A stretch of DNA of 64,000 nt, from assembly GCF_035599575.1 (NCBI RefSeq), contig NZ_CP141179.1, positions 2,790,001-2,854,000 on the forward strand. Direction: 5' to 3'. The stretch's first letter is position 1. Each line of letters starts with the position of its first letter. The stretch is from Roseovarius sp. Pro17 (GTDB taxonomy: Bacteria > Pseudomonadota > Alphaproteobacteria > Rhodobacterales > Rhodobacteraceae). Below, piece by piece: positions 17,270 through 24,758 of the stretch. The position numbers were made by a program, and so were the translations under genes. Below the pieces are notes generated by a model. That model searched no databases. It had not been told where the DNA came from and was given only the letters and a program-made list of their open reading frames with translations.

Positions 17270-18245
17270 GGTTGTTAGCAATAGCCTTTAAACTGACCGA
17301 TGTGCTTGACTAAGCTGCAGCGGTCAATTGTATTGAGTCTATGAGAAAACTCGACACCAAATCCCGCGCCCTGATCATCCGCCTTCTGGTGGAAGGTACT
17401 TCGATACGCGCTACTTCCCGCATTGCTGATGTGTCCAAGAACACGGTCAATAAGCTGTTGATCGACGCTGGCGCAGCCTGCGTGAAATATCATGACGAAA
17501 ACGTGCGCAACGTCAAAGCGTCTGTGATCCAGTGCGATGAAATCTGGTCCTTCACCTATGCCAAACAAAAGGACGTACGGACCGCCAAGGATGCCCCGGA
17601 GAGCGCAGCTGACACATGGACTTGGACCGCAATCGATAGCGACAGCAAACTTATCGTGTCCTACATGGTCGGTGATCGTGACAGCGGGTATGCAATTGAG
17701 TTCATGGACGATTTGCGCGGCCGTCTTGCTAACCGGGTGCTGCTGACCACAGACGGCCACAAAGCCTATATGGAGGCCGTCGAGGGCGCATTCGGTGGCG
17801 ACGTGGACTGTGCGCAGCTGATCAAGATGTATGGCAACGCACCTGCTGGGAACACACATGAGAAGAAATACAGCCCCGCCGAATGCACTGGCATCAAGAA
17901 GCGCGCCGTTGAAGGCAACCCTGATCAGGCGCTTATCAGCGCGTCAAATGTTGAGCGAAAAAACCTGACCATGCGGATGCACATGCACCGCTTTGCGCGC
18001 TTGACCAACGGCTTTAGCAAGAAGGTTGAGAACCACATGCACGCCGTGGCGCTGCATTTCATGTATTGCAACTTCGCCAAGGTGCATCAGACTTTGAAGG
18101 TTACGCCCGCGATGCAGGCTGGTCTGACTAATCGTCTTTGGGATATTGCCGACCTAGTGGCGCTGGTGGATGCAAACGAGCCTGAACCCAAGAAGCGCGG
18201 CCCTTACAAAAAGCGTCAGCCGGAAAATTTAAAATGACCCACTAC
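17270..18245 (+). mobile_element. IS1-type insertion sequence (ends approximate)
   Basis: A single transposase gene fills most of the element. Imperfect candidate terminal inverted repeats are GGTTGTTAGCAATAG on the left (from about 17270) and GGTAGTGGGTCATTT read inward on the right (ending about 18245). I could not find a clean target-site duplication, so the boundaries are tentative. On the right it abuts a fragment of the HTH gene found intact at 22639-23031. Confidence 0.6.
17341..18237 (+). CDS. IS1-family transposase
   Basis: A 298-residue DDE transposase of the IS1-like group. It has an N-terminal helix-turn-helix (IRATSRIADVSKNTVNKLL) and catalytic acids in QCDEIWSF, LLTTDGHKAY and ASNVERKNLTMRM. 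The VERxNLTMRMxMxRFxRLTNxFSKK block is the family hallmark. The frame is intact from the ATG at 17341, so the enzyme may be active. The tail is basic (KKRGPYKKRQ). Confidence 0.9.
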   Translation: MRKLDTKSRALIIRLLVEGTSIRATSRIADVSKNTVNKLLIDAGAACVKYHDENVRNVKASVIQCDEIWSFTYAKQKDVRTAKDAPESAADTWTWTAIDSDSKLIVSYMVGDRDSGYAIEFMDDLRGRLANRVLLTTDGHKAYMEAVEGAFGGDVDCAQLIKMYGNAPAGNTHEKKYSPAECTGIKKRAVEGNPDQALISASNVERKNLTMRMHMHRFARLTNGFSKKVENHMHAVALHFMYCNFAKVHQTLKVTPAMQAGLTNRLWDIADLVALVDANEPEPKKRGPYKKRQPENLK

Positions 18246-18248
18246 CGA

Positions 18249-18298
18249 ATTTCATGAAGGTCTTGCGGGCAGGCCGACCGTCTGGCGTGGCTTCCTCG
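18249..18298 (-). pseudogene. Fragment of the island HTH gene tail
   Basis: Read on the minus strand, this encodes EEATPDGRPARKTFMKF, the tail of the 130-residue HTH protein at 22639-23031. It directly follows the right end of the IS element. The frame is now joined to an IS3 remnant upstream, so the composite open frame to 18612 is a scar and not a gene. Confidence 0.75.
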
Positions 18299-18399
18299 GC
18301 TATTTTCTGCCTCCAGATCATGGAGCCGCTTAAGCTGATCGCGGTGCGTCCCGCATTCGCCATTGTCCTCGCACCAATGGCGGGCGTGGCTAGCTCCAT

Positions 18400-18537
18400 G
18401 CGCCATCGAAAATTGGCCTGAACCGCCACACCTATTTGACGCACGGCTTCCGCCGTTGACCGCCCTTGTTCTTGCAGCAATTCAAGTTGCCGTAGCTTCA
18501 GCACAAAATCTTCGGGCCTCTCTGGATTTCCAGCCAT
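18400..18537 (-). pseudogene. IS3-family orfA remnant
   Basis: From the ATG at 18537 the minus strand encodes MAGNPERPEDFVLKLRQLEL, then LLQEQGRSTAEAVRQIGV and FRWRME. This is the N-terminal helix-turn-helix of an IS3-type orfA (KLRQxEvLxxQG / AxRQIGV / YYRWR pattern). No downstream orfB is present, so only a fragment remains. Confidence 0.7.
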
Positions 18538-18693
18538 CGGCTGGTTCTCCTGAAAACGAGATGAACGTATCCCAGTGAGTAGACCACTTCGAAGGGGGTA
18601 TTCGAAAGCCACTCAATTAACCGCATTTAGACACACTCTTGACGCATTAAAAAATTAGCAGAGGAACTTGGCATTGCTCAAAAGAGGAAAAAA

Positions 18694-18840
18694 ATGAGAC
18701 ACTTAGCCCTTTTCGCGTTCATGCTAGCAGTTACCATCCCGCATATTGCCAGCGCACATGGTGGAGGTTGCCGCAAGAGTTCTCCTGCGGGTCAGTGCTG
18801 TCACATGGACAACAGTACCGGTCGGGTGCACTGCCACTAG
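18694..18840 (+). CDS. 48-residue secreted Cys/His peptide
   Basis: This small gene encodes a signal peptide (MRHLALFAFMLAVTIPHIASA) followed by a 27-residue mature part reading HGGGCRKSSPAGQCCHMDNS and ending GRVHCH. The four cysteines and five histidines suggest metal binding or a disulfide-tied peptide. The CRKxSPxGQCCHMDxxTGxxHCH pattern occurs in small exported proteins and as C-terminal modules of secreted nucleases. A Shine-Dalgarno-like AGAGG lies eight bases upstream. It is 250 bp from, and convergent with, a secreted nuclease gene, in line with a joint role. Confidence 0.72.
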   Translation: MRHLALFAFMLAVTIPHIASAHGGGCRKSSPAGQCCHMDNSTGRVHCH

Positions 18841-19090
18841 GATTTTAGCCATAGAACCTAATTGGAAACCACAATTGTAACGCTACTTTACAAGCGGCAT
18901 TAGTGGTTTCTGTATCTTTAGGTACCCGTCACAGAAAGCACCAGGACGGTACCGGTGCCTATGGCCCCGTCGGCACATCTGGGGGTTTCTCTTAGGTGTT
19001 GAGTGGGGTGCATGATGTTATCGTCGCCATTCAACCTCAACCATCACCCCATAGCAGACACCACATTCAACGAATAACTGCAGCTTTGGC

Positions 19091-19618
19091 TCAGCAGTAG
19101 GGAGGAAGCGGCAGGGCTCTACTAGCGGGCGTCTCAAGTTTTTCGTAACGCCCGCCTGAGTATCTTGGGCAATCTCGTGCAAAGCCAGCTTTGACCGTTT
19201 CTGCCTGCGGATCTATCCGAACGCCGTTAGGCATAATAAAATAACAGGTTCCAATTTCGCGGTCATGGGATCGGCGTCCTTCTAAGTCACACTCAATTGA
19301 TTGAGCCTCACGCATTAGGTCGGCGACGAACCATTTTCCTTTAACGTACGCATCATGACCTCTCTCCGGTGCCGAAATGCCATCCAGACGCACGCGAATC
19401 TGCTCAACAACTATTGTATCTGCATCGATCACCCGCGAAAGCGTTGGGTACCCTGTGATATGCCGCGCTTCGGACCCATGGCTGAAAGATAAAGACCCTG
19501 AAAACAGGCCCAATCCGTTAGCCGCGTAGCCGACCAAAGCGACTCCGGTTAGAAAAATCACTCTTATGAAATTGGTTCGTAGATTATGTCCGCTTTTCAC
19601 CCGGCACGTTCTTTTCAA
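19091..19618 (-). CDS. Secreted or anchored thermonuclease-family protein (SNase-like)
   Basis: A 175-residue protein with an N-terminal hydrophobic anchor or signal (about residues 17-40), then an SNase-like domain. The core motifs are VIDADTIVV, IRVRLDGISAPE and a truncated C-terminal half with HDREIGTCYF and AETVKAGFARDC. Family enzymes cut DNA and RNA with calcium; the catalytic Asp of DADT and the Arg of VRLDGI are present. The TTG start at 19618 is supported by GAGG nine bases upstream. The substrate and location (periplasm or outside) are inference. Confidence 0.82.
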   Translation of the reverse strand: MKRTCRVKSGHNLRTNFIRVIFLTGVALVGYAANGLGLFSGSLSFSHGSEARHITGYPTLSRVIDADTIVVEQIRVRLDGISAPERGHDAYVKGKWFVADLMREAQSIECDLEGRRSHDREIGTCYFIMPNGVRIDPQAETVKAGFARDCPRYSGGRYEKLETPASRALPLPPYC

Positions 19619-19829
19619 TGATTTAATCCTCGCGGTTATAGTGCCTCTATTATTTGTGTTAATACACTGAGGCGCGCCTCAACCAAAAATTTATGGCTGT
19701 ATTATGGCTCTTTCCTGCGTAGCCTGATCCAATCCAACCTATTGGCAAATTCGACCGGAGCGTGTCATTGCGACATGCAGCGAGAGTGATTAAACGCCGG
19801 GCACTCTCGACCCACTACAATAGGAAACC

Positions 19830-21266
19830 TCATCTCTTACACTGAATAAACGTAGTGAAGAGGCCAGCCTTTCCAGCAAGTTCCTCTGGTGGCAAACGTT
19901 CACCGGAAGCACCATGAGTCGGATCAATCCCGTTCTGAGACAAAAATAACTTGGCTATCTCACCACGAATGGCGAAGTTCACATTCTGCGGCATATCGCC
20001 AATTGCGTCTGAAATTATCTTAGCATCCAGCTTAGACACTACTACACCGACGACTTCACCGCTTGCGGCCAGTACCGGACCACCAGAATTCCCAGCCTGT
20101 ACAGGCGCTGAAATTTGCATTTGGGTGACTTCGCCGCGCAATCCCTTTAAAGATGACACTGAACCACGCGTCACATTTAAACCGCTGAGAAGACCAGCGT
20201 AAGGATAGCCAACAACCGTAACGTCAGAATTCAATTTGGCGGGTCTTGAAGAAAATTTGGCTACAGCATCGTCTGGACCAAACCTTGCTTTCAGAATAGC
20301 GAGGTCGAAGACTTCAGAAGCTTCAATCAGCTCACCATTTTCACCATTTACCTCGATCTCTCTGCAACCGGAAACAACATGCTCATTGGTCAGAACGTAC
20401 CCGTCCGATGATACGAAGAACCCTGAGCCCGACCCATCAGGTCGGGCATTCTGTTGGTTCGAATTACCAGAACTGTTGCCCTTCTCATCTTTTTCCAGAT
20501 CTTCATCGACAAAGGCAATCATTTCCAAAATTGCAGTTTCTAAGCGTCCGTTCTCGGAAACCACTATCGAAGGCGCGTGCCCTGTACTGATGCTAGACGA
20601 AACAGCACCAAGAATAGGGGCATCGCGCTTGTTCGCAGCTAACATCACTGTTGACCAGCGACCGTTCTGGAAGTCCGACCGAGTGTAGAGCGATGACCCA
20701 TCGCGGGATTGTGACGTTGAGACAGCGAAAGTAGTTTTTCTAACAGTGTATGGTGTGCCCGCCATCTCATGCTGACGGATAGTGAAATCATGAAGATTCT
20801 GAGTGGTAAAAACGTCGTGGACACCGGCCGATATAGAGAGGCTACTGTTCCGATGACGCCAATTGACGAAGTTCTCTGATGGGGGATCTACGATGATGCT
20901 GTCGACAGGAAAAAGGAAGGACATGCCCAAGCCTTCAAAGTAATTCATCTGCCAGCCGTCGCTGGCTATCCGGTCAAAGAGGGAGAGAGCCAAAGCAGCC
21001 ATGTGCCAGTCTTCAGGCTCACTCTTGAATTTCTCCCAACTGTAGCTGCGCAGGGCATTCTGGCTCTTTATACCCCAGTCACCATCAAGAAGACCTTTAT
21101 AGTGACCTTCAAATGCCAAAGCTGCCTGCAAGAATCGTTTGTCCGTTCGGGTCAGTGCGTGAGCTTCGAAATCTTCTAACAAATTTGAATAATCCTGTGC
21201 CCCAACGCCGTACGGATTGGCTGCTAAAGCAATCACTAGAAGTAGGCGTTTAATGAGGCGATGCAT
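19830..21266 (-). CDS. Secreted trypsin-like serine protease with N-terminal peptidoglycan-binding-like domain
   Basis: A 478-residue protein with a cleavable signal (residues 1-23). Residues about 45-75 (LQAALAFEGHYKGLLDGDWGIKSQNALR) resemble a peptidoglycan-binding-type repeat. A central beta-rich region of about 200 residues matches no family I recognise. From about 278 a DegP/trypsin-like protease domain follows with His296 (LTNEHVV), Asp321 (FDLAILK) and Ser394 (QAGNSGGPV). There is no PDZ domain. The complete triad argues for an active periplasmic enzyme. It is island cargo with lower GC than the chromosome. Confidence 0.85.
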   Translation of the reverse strand: MHRLIKRLLLVIALAANPYGVGAQDYSNLLEDFEAHALTRTDKRFLQAALAFEGHYKGLLDGDWGIKSQNALRSYSWEKFKSEPEDWHMAALALSLFDRIASDGWQMNYFEGLGMSFLFPVDSIIVDPPSENFVNWRHRNSSLSISAGVHDVFTTQNLHDFTIRQHEMAGTPYTVRKTTFAVSTSQSRDGSSLYTRSDFQNGRWSTVMLAANKRDAPILGAVSSSISTGHAPSIVVSENGRLETAILEMIAFVDEDLEKDEKGNSSGNSNQQNARPDGSGSGFFVSSDGYVLTNEHVVSGCREIEVNGENGELIEASEVFDLAILKARFGPDDAVAKFSSRPAKLNSDVTVVGYPYAGLLSGLNVTRGSVSSLKGLRGEVTQMQISAPVQAGNSGGPVLAASGEVVGVVVSKLDAKIISDAIGDMPQNVNFAIRGEIAKLFLSQNGIDPTHGASGERLPPEELAGKAGLFTTFIQCKR

Positions 21267-21406
21267 AGATAGTCCCAGTCGTTCAGCGTCAGCTTCTGGG
21301 ATGAAACGCTTACCGTCAATCCCGCCCGACTATTTACTTAGGGCATTGGATTTGAAGGTGATCGGTATGACCTCTGCCGAAAGGTCGAGCTCAGTCGATG
21401 GTCAGA

Positions 21407-21576
21407 CTATGGCTAGATGTATATATGTCCTCATTTTTGTGACGCCGTTCCGCTGATTTCCGGGTTTCGCGTCACAGAAAACAGGACGGTTCACGCCCTC
21501 AACCGTAGCTGACCTTAGCAAGTGTCCTCTTTTTTGTGACGACCATGCACAATGTTTGTGCGGGGGTTCTGAAATT
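21407..21576. repeat. Dispersed ~170 bp repeat, copy 2
   Basis: Collinear with 15571-15740, sharing the TGTGACG/CGTCACA pattern and the CCATGCACAAT end. It runs directly into a decayed fragment of the HTH gene at 21575-21796, whereas copy 1 does not. The two copies bracket the cassette, IS element, nuclease and protease. Confidence 0.7.
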
Positions 21577-21796
21577 TCATGAATGTCTTTCGAGCGGGCC
21601 GACCGTCTGGCGTGGCTTCCTCTGCCAATCCCCAGACCTATGCGCGCCCGATCCCTGACGGCCCCAGATGCGGGCCTTGGGTCAAGAATATGAACCCGCG
21701 TCCCTCCAGCGCATTGAACCACGGGTCGACAGTGTTGCGATGCACGTTCAATCCCGCCGCCGCGTCCCTATGGCTGTGATAGATCCCGCCTTTGAG
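21575..21796 (-). pseudogene. Decayed copy of the island HTH gene (C-terminal half)
   Basis: Translated on the minus strand it gives GIYHSHRDAAAGLNVHRNTV, FNALEGRGFIFLTQGP and EEATPDGRPARKTFMKF. It is nearly identical to residues 54-123 of the protein at 22639-23031, but has an in-frame TAG at 21638-21640 and no N-terminal half. It is a duplicated, inactivated copy. Confidence 0.85.
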
Positions 21797-22032
21797 TATC
21801 CTGAGACCACGAACTGCTTTCGGTTGGGGCGCGCGCTGATCTAGCTAAGATTCCAACATCGAAAACGTACGGCCGCACAATCCAAGCAGGCTTAACCAAG
21901 TGTGCCCCAATCATCACAGTCTCGCTAATTGTCTGAAATGATGTGACGTTTTCAAACGGTTAGTTATAGATGGAGTTTACTTTGCACGGAGCGAGTTTAC
22001 CAACGTGCATGATGATCAAAAGGGACTAAGAC

Positions 22033-22572
22033 ATGAAATACATACTTTCCGCGGCAGCAGCATCCGCACTAATGGCTGGCACGGCGTTCGCAGGCAACAA
22101 CTCGTCGCCAAACTGGACCGGCTTCTACGCAGGTGGCGAACTGGGCTATGCTAACGTAGAGATTGGCACTCCTTTTGGTAGCATTAACTCTGACGGCGTC
22201 ATCGGCGGATTGATCGCTGGTTATGACTACGATTTGGGTGATTTGGTCATCGGTGCGGGCATTGACTACGATTGGAGCGATATCGAGCTGGTCCCGGGCG
22301 TGGATGTCGATTCCATTTGGCGCGCCAAACTGCGCGGTGGTTATAAGGTCGGCAACGGGCTGCTGTATGCAACCACTGGTTACACTGAGATTGAAGCCAG
22401 TGTTGGCGGTTTTACCGGTAGTGAAGACGGCTACTTCGTTGGCGTCGGCTATGATTATATGGCTTCAGATAACATGTCTCTTGGCGGCGAAGTTCTGTAT
22501 CATGATTACGACGTTACCGGTGGCAGCCTTGAAGCCACCACCGTACAAATTCGCGCGGCCTACCGTTTCTAG
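22033..22572 (+). CDS. Outer-membrane beta-barrel protein (porin-like, 179 residues)
   Basis: The product has a signal peptide (MKYILSAAAASALMAGTAFA, residues 1-20) and a mature part made of alternating aromatic and glycine-rich strands. These include WTGFYAGGELGYANVEIG, LRGGYKVGNGLLYATTGY and a final strand ending in AYRF. A terminal Phe preceded by aromatic alternation is the outer-membrane insertion signal. It resembles small eight-stranded barrels of the Omp25/OmpA-like group. GGGA precedes the start, and a strong hairpin terminator follows at 22612. The barrel class is secure; the role (structural or adhesin/receptor) is unknown. Confidence 0.85.
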   Translation: MKYILSAAAASALMAGTAFAGNNSSPNWTGFYAGGELGYANVEIGTPFGSINSDGVIGGLIAGYDYDLGDLVIGAGIDYDWSDIELVPGVDVDSIWRAKLRGGYKVGNGLLYATTGYTEIEASVGGFTGSEDGYFVGVGYDYMASDNMSLGGEVLYHDYDVTGGSLEATTVQIRAAYRF

Positions 22573-22611
22573 TAATACTATTGAGCCAAATGCGTTCCGA
22601 CGTGAATTACG

Positions 22612-22640
22612 AAGCGCGGCTCCGTGGGGCCGCGCTTTTT
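22612..22640 (+). terminator. Rho-independent terminator of the barrel gene
   Basis: AAGCGCGGC pairs with GCCGCGCTT around an 8-base loop and is followed by a run of T. It lies 40 bp after the barrel gene stop and just precedes the end of the converging HTH gene. Confidence 0.85.
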
Positions 22641-23031
22641 AGGTCGATGGGTTATGAAGCTTCATGAAGGTCTTTCGCGCGGGCCGACCGTCTGGCGTGG
22701 CTTCCTCTGTCAATCCCCAGACCGACGCGCGCCCGATGCCAGACGGCCCCAGATGCGGGCCTTGGGTCAAGAATATGAATCCGCGTTCCTCCAGCGCATT
22801 GAACCACGGGCCGACAGTGTTGCGATGCACGTTCAGCGCCGCCGCCGCTTCCCTGTGGCTGAGATAGATCGCGCCGTTGTTCGCGCCGTTGAACCGTCGT
22901 TTCAGTTCGATGTAGAGCGCGCGGGGGCCAGGTGGCAGGGTTGCCCATGCCTCGGACGCCTGCACCCATTCGGGAAGCTGGACGAAACGCCCAGCCCCCC
23001 TTTTTTTCCGTTTGTATAACGGGCCAGCCAT
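22639..23031 (-). CDS. Helix-turn-helix protein, possible island regulator or replication factor
   Basis: A 130-residue protein. A basic start (LYKRKKRGAGRF) is followed by a winged-helix-like segment in which SHREAAAALNVHRNTVGPWFNAL forms the helix-turn-helix (about 58-80), and a strand region GFIFLTQGPHLG. The pattern resembles small helix-turn-helix proteins encoded beside integrases in integrative elements. It is the last gene of a chain of overlapping genes; its ATG overlaps the TAA of the gene before (TAATG). Two broken copies of this gene exist elsewhere in the island. Confidence 0.7.
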   Translation of the reverse strand: MAGPLYKRKKRGAGRFVQLPEWVQASEAWATLPPGPRALYIELKRRFNGANNGAIYLSHREAAAALNVHRNTVGPWFNALEERGFIFLTQGPHLGPSGIGRASVWGLTEEATPDGRPARKTFMKLHNPST

Positions 23032-23201
23032 TAGCGCTTGCCCATCATCTGACAGGCCAGCCAGACGCGAATTGCGGTCATTTGGCAGGAGCAGCCGCCA
23101 AGGGATACCCAGACAGCCTCAACGGCCCCCTCAGCACCCATACGAGCCATAACGTGCCATTTGCCGTTGTGACGGGTCAGGCGGGTTTGTGGGTTAGTCA
23201 T
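23031..23201 (-). CDS. Small island protein of unknown function (56 residues)
   Basis: Begins MTNPQTRLTRHNGKWHVMAR and carries a Cys pair in GGCSCQMTA. It is basic at the N terminus and otherwise featureless. Its stop overlaps the start of the HTH gene, and its start lies within the final codons of the 33-residue frame upstream, so it is part of a translationally coupled chain. An alternative start four codons earlier (23213) also exists. Confidence 0.5.
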   Translation of the reverse strand: MTNPQTRLTRHNGKWHVMARMGAEGAVEAVWVSLGGCSCQMTAIRVWLACQMMGKR

Positions 23202-23295
23202 GGGCGGCCCCATAGTGCAGCGTGGCGATAAGACGGGCTTGGGTTTCGGTCAGGCCAAAGAGGCGGCGCAGGCGACTGATACGGGCGGCGGTCAT
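23194..23295 (-). CDS. 33-residue helix-turn-helix-like micro-ORF
   Basis: Encodes MTAARISRLRRLFGLTETQA, then RLIATLHYGAAHD. The Leu-rich amphipathic stretch LFGLTETQARLIATLHYG resembles a single helix-turn-helix of winged-helix regulators. It fills the gap between the genes at 23292-23579 and 23031-23201. Its start overlaps the preceding stop (ATGA), and its end overlaps the next gene start, so every junction in the chain is coupled. That arrangement is the main evidence that it is translated. Confidence 0.5.
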   Translation of the reverse strand: MTAARISRLRRLFGLTETQARLIATLHYGAAHD

Positions 23296-23579
23296 TGCGC
23301 GGCCCCGCCGTTGTCCAGCGCGCGGGCGGATTTGGGGAACCGCAGCGCGGCCCGGTCTATCCCTGCTTTCAGTGAATAATGCGCGACGCTTAGCGGCCCG
23401 CGATACTCAGCTTGGGTGGGCCAGCCGCAATCGTGGCGCAGGCGATGGATGATTGCGCCCAAACTCCAGCCGCGCACCTCGCGGATTTCACTTTTGTGGC
23501 TGATCGTGCGCCCGTCGATAAGTGCCTTGTAGGTCCAGAAAACCTGCGAGTCGCTGGAATAGAAATTGTCGTGCATCAT
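23292..23579 (-). CDS. Island protein of unknown function (95 residues)
   Basis: A small protein starting MMHDNFYSSDSQVFWTYKAL with a central segment EVRGWSLGAIIHRLRHDCGW. This type of protein occurs next to the integrase end of integrative elements, with the RGWSLGAIIHRLR motif as the best-conserved part. An AGGGA Shine-Dalgarno sequence precedes the ATG. It is the first gene of the coupled chain running to 22639, downstream of the AlpA-like gene. Confidence 0.6.
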   Translation of the reverse strand: MMHDNFYSSDSQVFWTYKALIDGRTISHKSEIREVRGWSLGAIIHRLRHDCGWPTQAEYRGPLSVAHYSLKAGIDRAALRFPKSARALDNGGAAQ

Positions 23580-23688
23580 GGTGTCGTCCCTTATTATTGA
23601 AAGGGCAGGACGCCGGGTGTATGTCTAAGGTGTTCAAGCTGAGACGGCACCCCCAGCGCCTGCGGTATCCGCAAGTGCGGGGGTGTTT

Positions 23689-23859
23689 TCAGTTCCGGGC
23701 CTCAGCTAAGGCCGCGTCGATATCGGCCTCAATCCAGTAGAGGCGCGCGCCGAATTTGATCGGCTGAGGCAAACGACCCAGTTCTAGATCGCGGTAAATC
23801 GAGGATCGGCTGCGACCGCCGATCTTTGCTTGTAGTTCTGTGAAGGAAAGGTAACGCAT
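23689..23859 (-). CDS. AlpA-family excisionase/regulator
   Basis: This 56-residue gene encodes MRYLSFTELQAKIGG, then the helix-turn-helix RSRSSIYRDLELGRLPQPIK and the wing FGARLYWIEADIDAALAEA. This is the AlpA/Xis-like fold (Sxx(S/T)IyR / LPxPik / WxexDIxaw pattern). Such proteins act as excisionases or activate integrase genes in P4-like elements. The position between a small-gene chain and the integrase is typical. Confidence 0.85.
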   Translation of the reverse strand: MRYLSFTELQAKIGGRSRSSIYRDLELGRLPQPIKFGARLYWIEADIDAALAEARN

Positions 23860-23921
23860 CTGTGTGTCCCATGCTAAGTGATGATGGGGCAGACTTAATC
23901 GGGTCCTTTAGGGACAGTGGC

Positions 23922-24758
23922 CTAGGTGTCCCCTTTTTTATGGTAGCGGTTCCATTGCCGTTTGATAGTTGACCAATTGCCTAAACCCTCGGTCTCACAT
24001 TGGGCAGCCGCACTATCTACACCCAAATTATCTAGAAGTTCTGACATTCTCCGGAACCTCTGGTCTCGCAGGTCTTTGTGGAGCGCTTGGGTTCTTTCCC
24101 CAGCCTGCCTTGACGCACTGATGACCTTACCCCCTGTATTGGCGATCTTTTGCACGCGCAATTTTAAACGATATTCTGCCCACAGATATCCGAATAAGAC
24201 ATCGTCCTGTCTGGCGTAGTAAGCTGAAAGAATGTTCGCTGCATACCAAGGGCGCGTAAATGGCTCTGTCAGGTAAATCCCAGCGCGTTCGAGGATGTAA
24301 CAATCACTGGCCTCGCCAAAGCAATCTTTTGCGAGGGTAAAAACTTCACTACCATCATGCTCTCTGACGGTCTCATAGGTAGATTTAGCCAATTGCCCGT
24401 AGTTTGACGCCCAACCGCAGGCCTGCAACACTTGCCAGCATTCCGGATAGAAATCGTCGTCTCCGAGAAGATTGAGATGTGCAGCGGAAAATCCATGCTC
24501 ATTCACGCATTTGGGAAGGCCCGGTATTTGGTTCTTTTCACCGATGACATCGAGAATATGCGCAGAGATGCCCCTAGAGGCTGCTAGCATCGAACGGTGG
24601 TAAGGTCCGTCAGCCGGAAATCTGTCTTTGGGTCCTTCTTGGGCAAGTGGAATGAGTGTCCTAACAAGTTTTCCATCTGCTTCAAGGCTCGGAAAGGTCC
24701 ATGCCTCGAATTGAATACCGCCGAATTCTACTATTTCTCTTTCATTGATGTTCGTCAC
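23922..24758 (-). CDS. Island protein of unknown function (278 residues)
   Basis: A predominantly helical protein with no recognisable family. Features are EFGGIQFEAWTFPS at the start, a middle with ILDVIGEKNQIPGLPKCVN and CGWASNYGQLAKS, and a basic, helical C-terminal end with RLKLRVQKIAN and RTQALHKDLRDQRFRRM. It may bind nucleic acid; this is inference. Its start overlaps the integrase stop by four bases (ATGA), so it is cotranslated with the integrase. Confidence 0.6.
   Translation of the reverse strand: MTNINEREIVEFGGIQFEAWTFPSLEADGKLVRTLIPLAQEGPKDRFPADGPYHRSMLAASRGISAHILDVIGEKNQIPGLPKCVNEHGFSAAHLNLLGDDDFYPECWQVLQACGWASNYGQLAKSTYETVREHDGSEVFTLAKDCFGEASDCYILERAGIYLTEPFTRPWYAANILSAYYARQDDVLFGYLWAEYRLKLRVQKIANTGGKVISASRQAGERTQALHKDLRDQRFRRMSELLDNLGVDSAAAQCETEGLGNWSTIKRQWNRYHKKGDT

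Noticed and set aside
18229..18612. 127-codon minus-strand frame next to the IS element
   Set aside because: It joins an IS3 orfA remnant to an HTH-gene tail and so is a scar, not a gene; the parts are listed separately.
21402..21722. 106-codon minus-strand frame
   Set aside because: It is made of the dispersed repeat and the decayed HTH copy in another frame.
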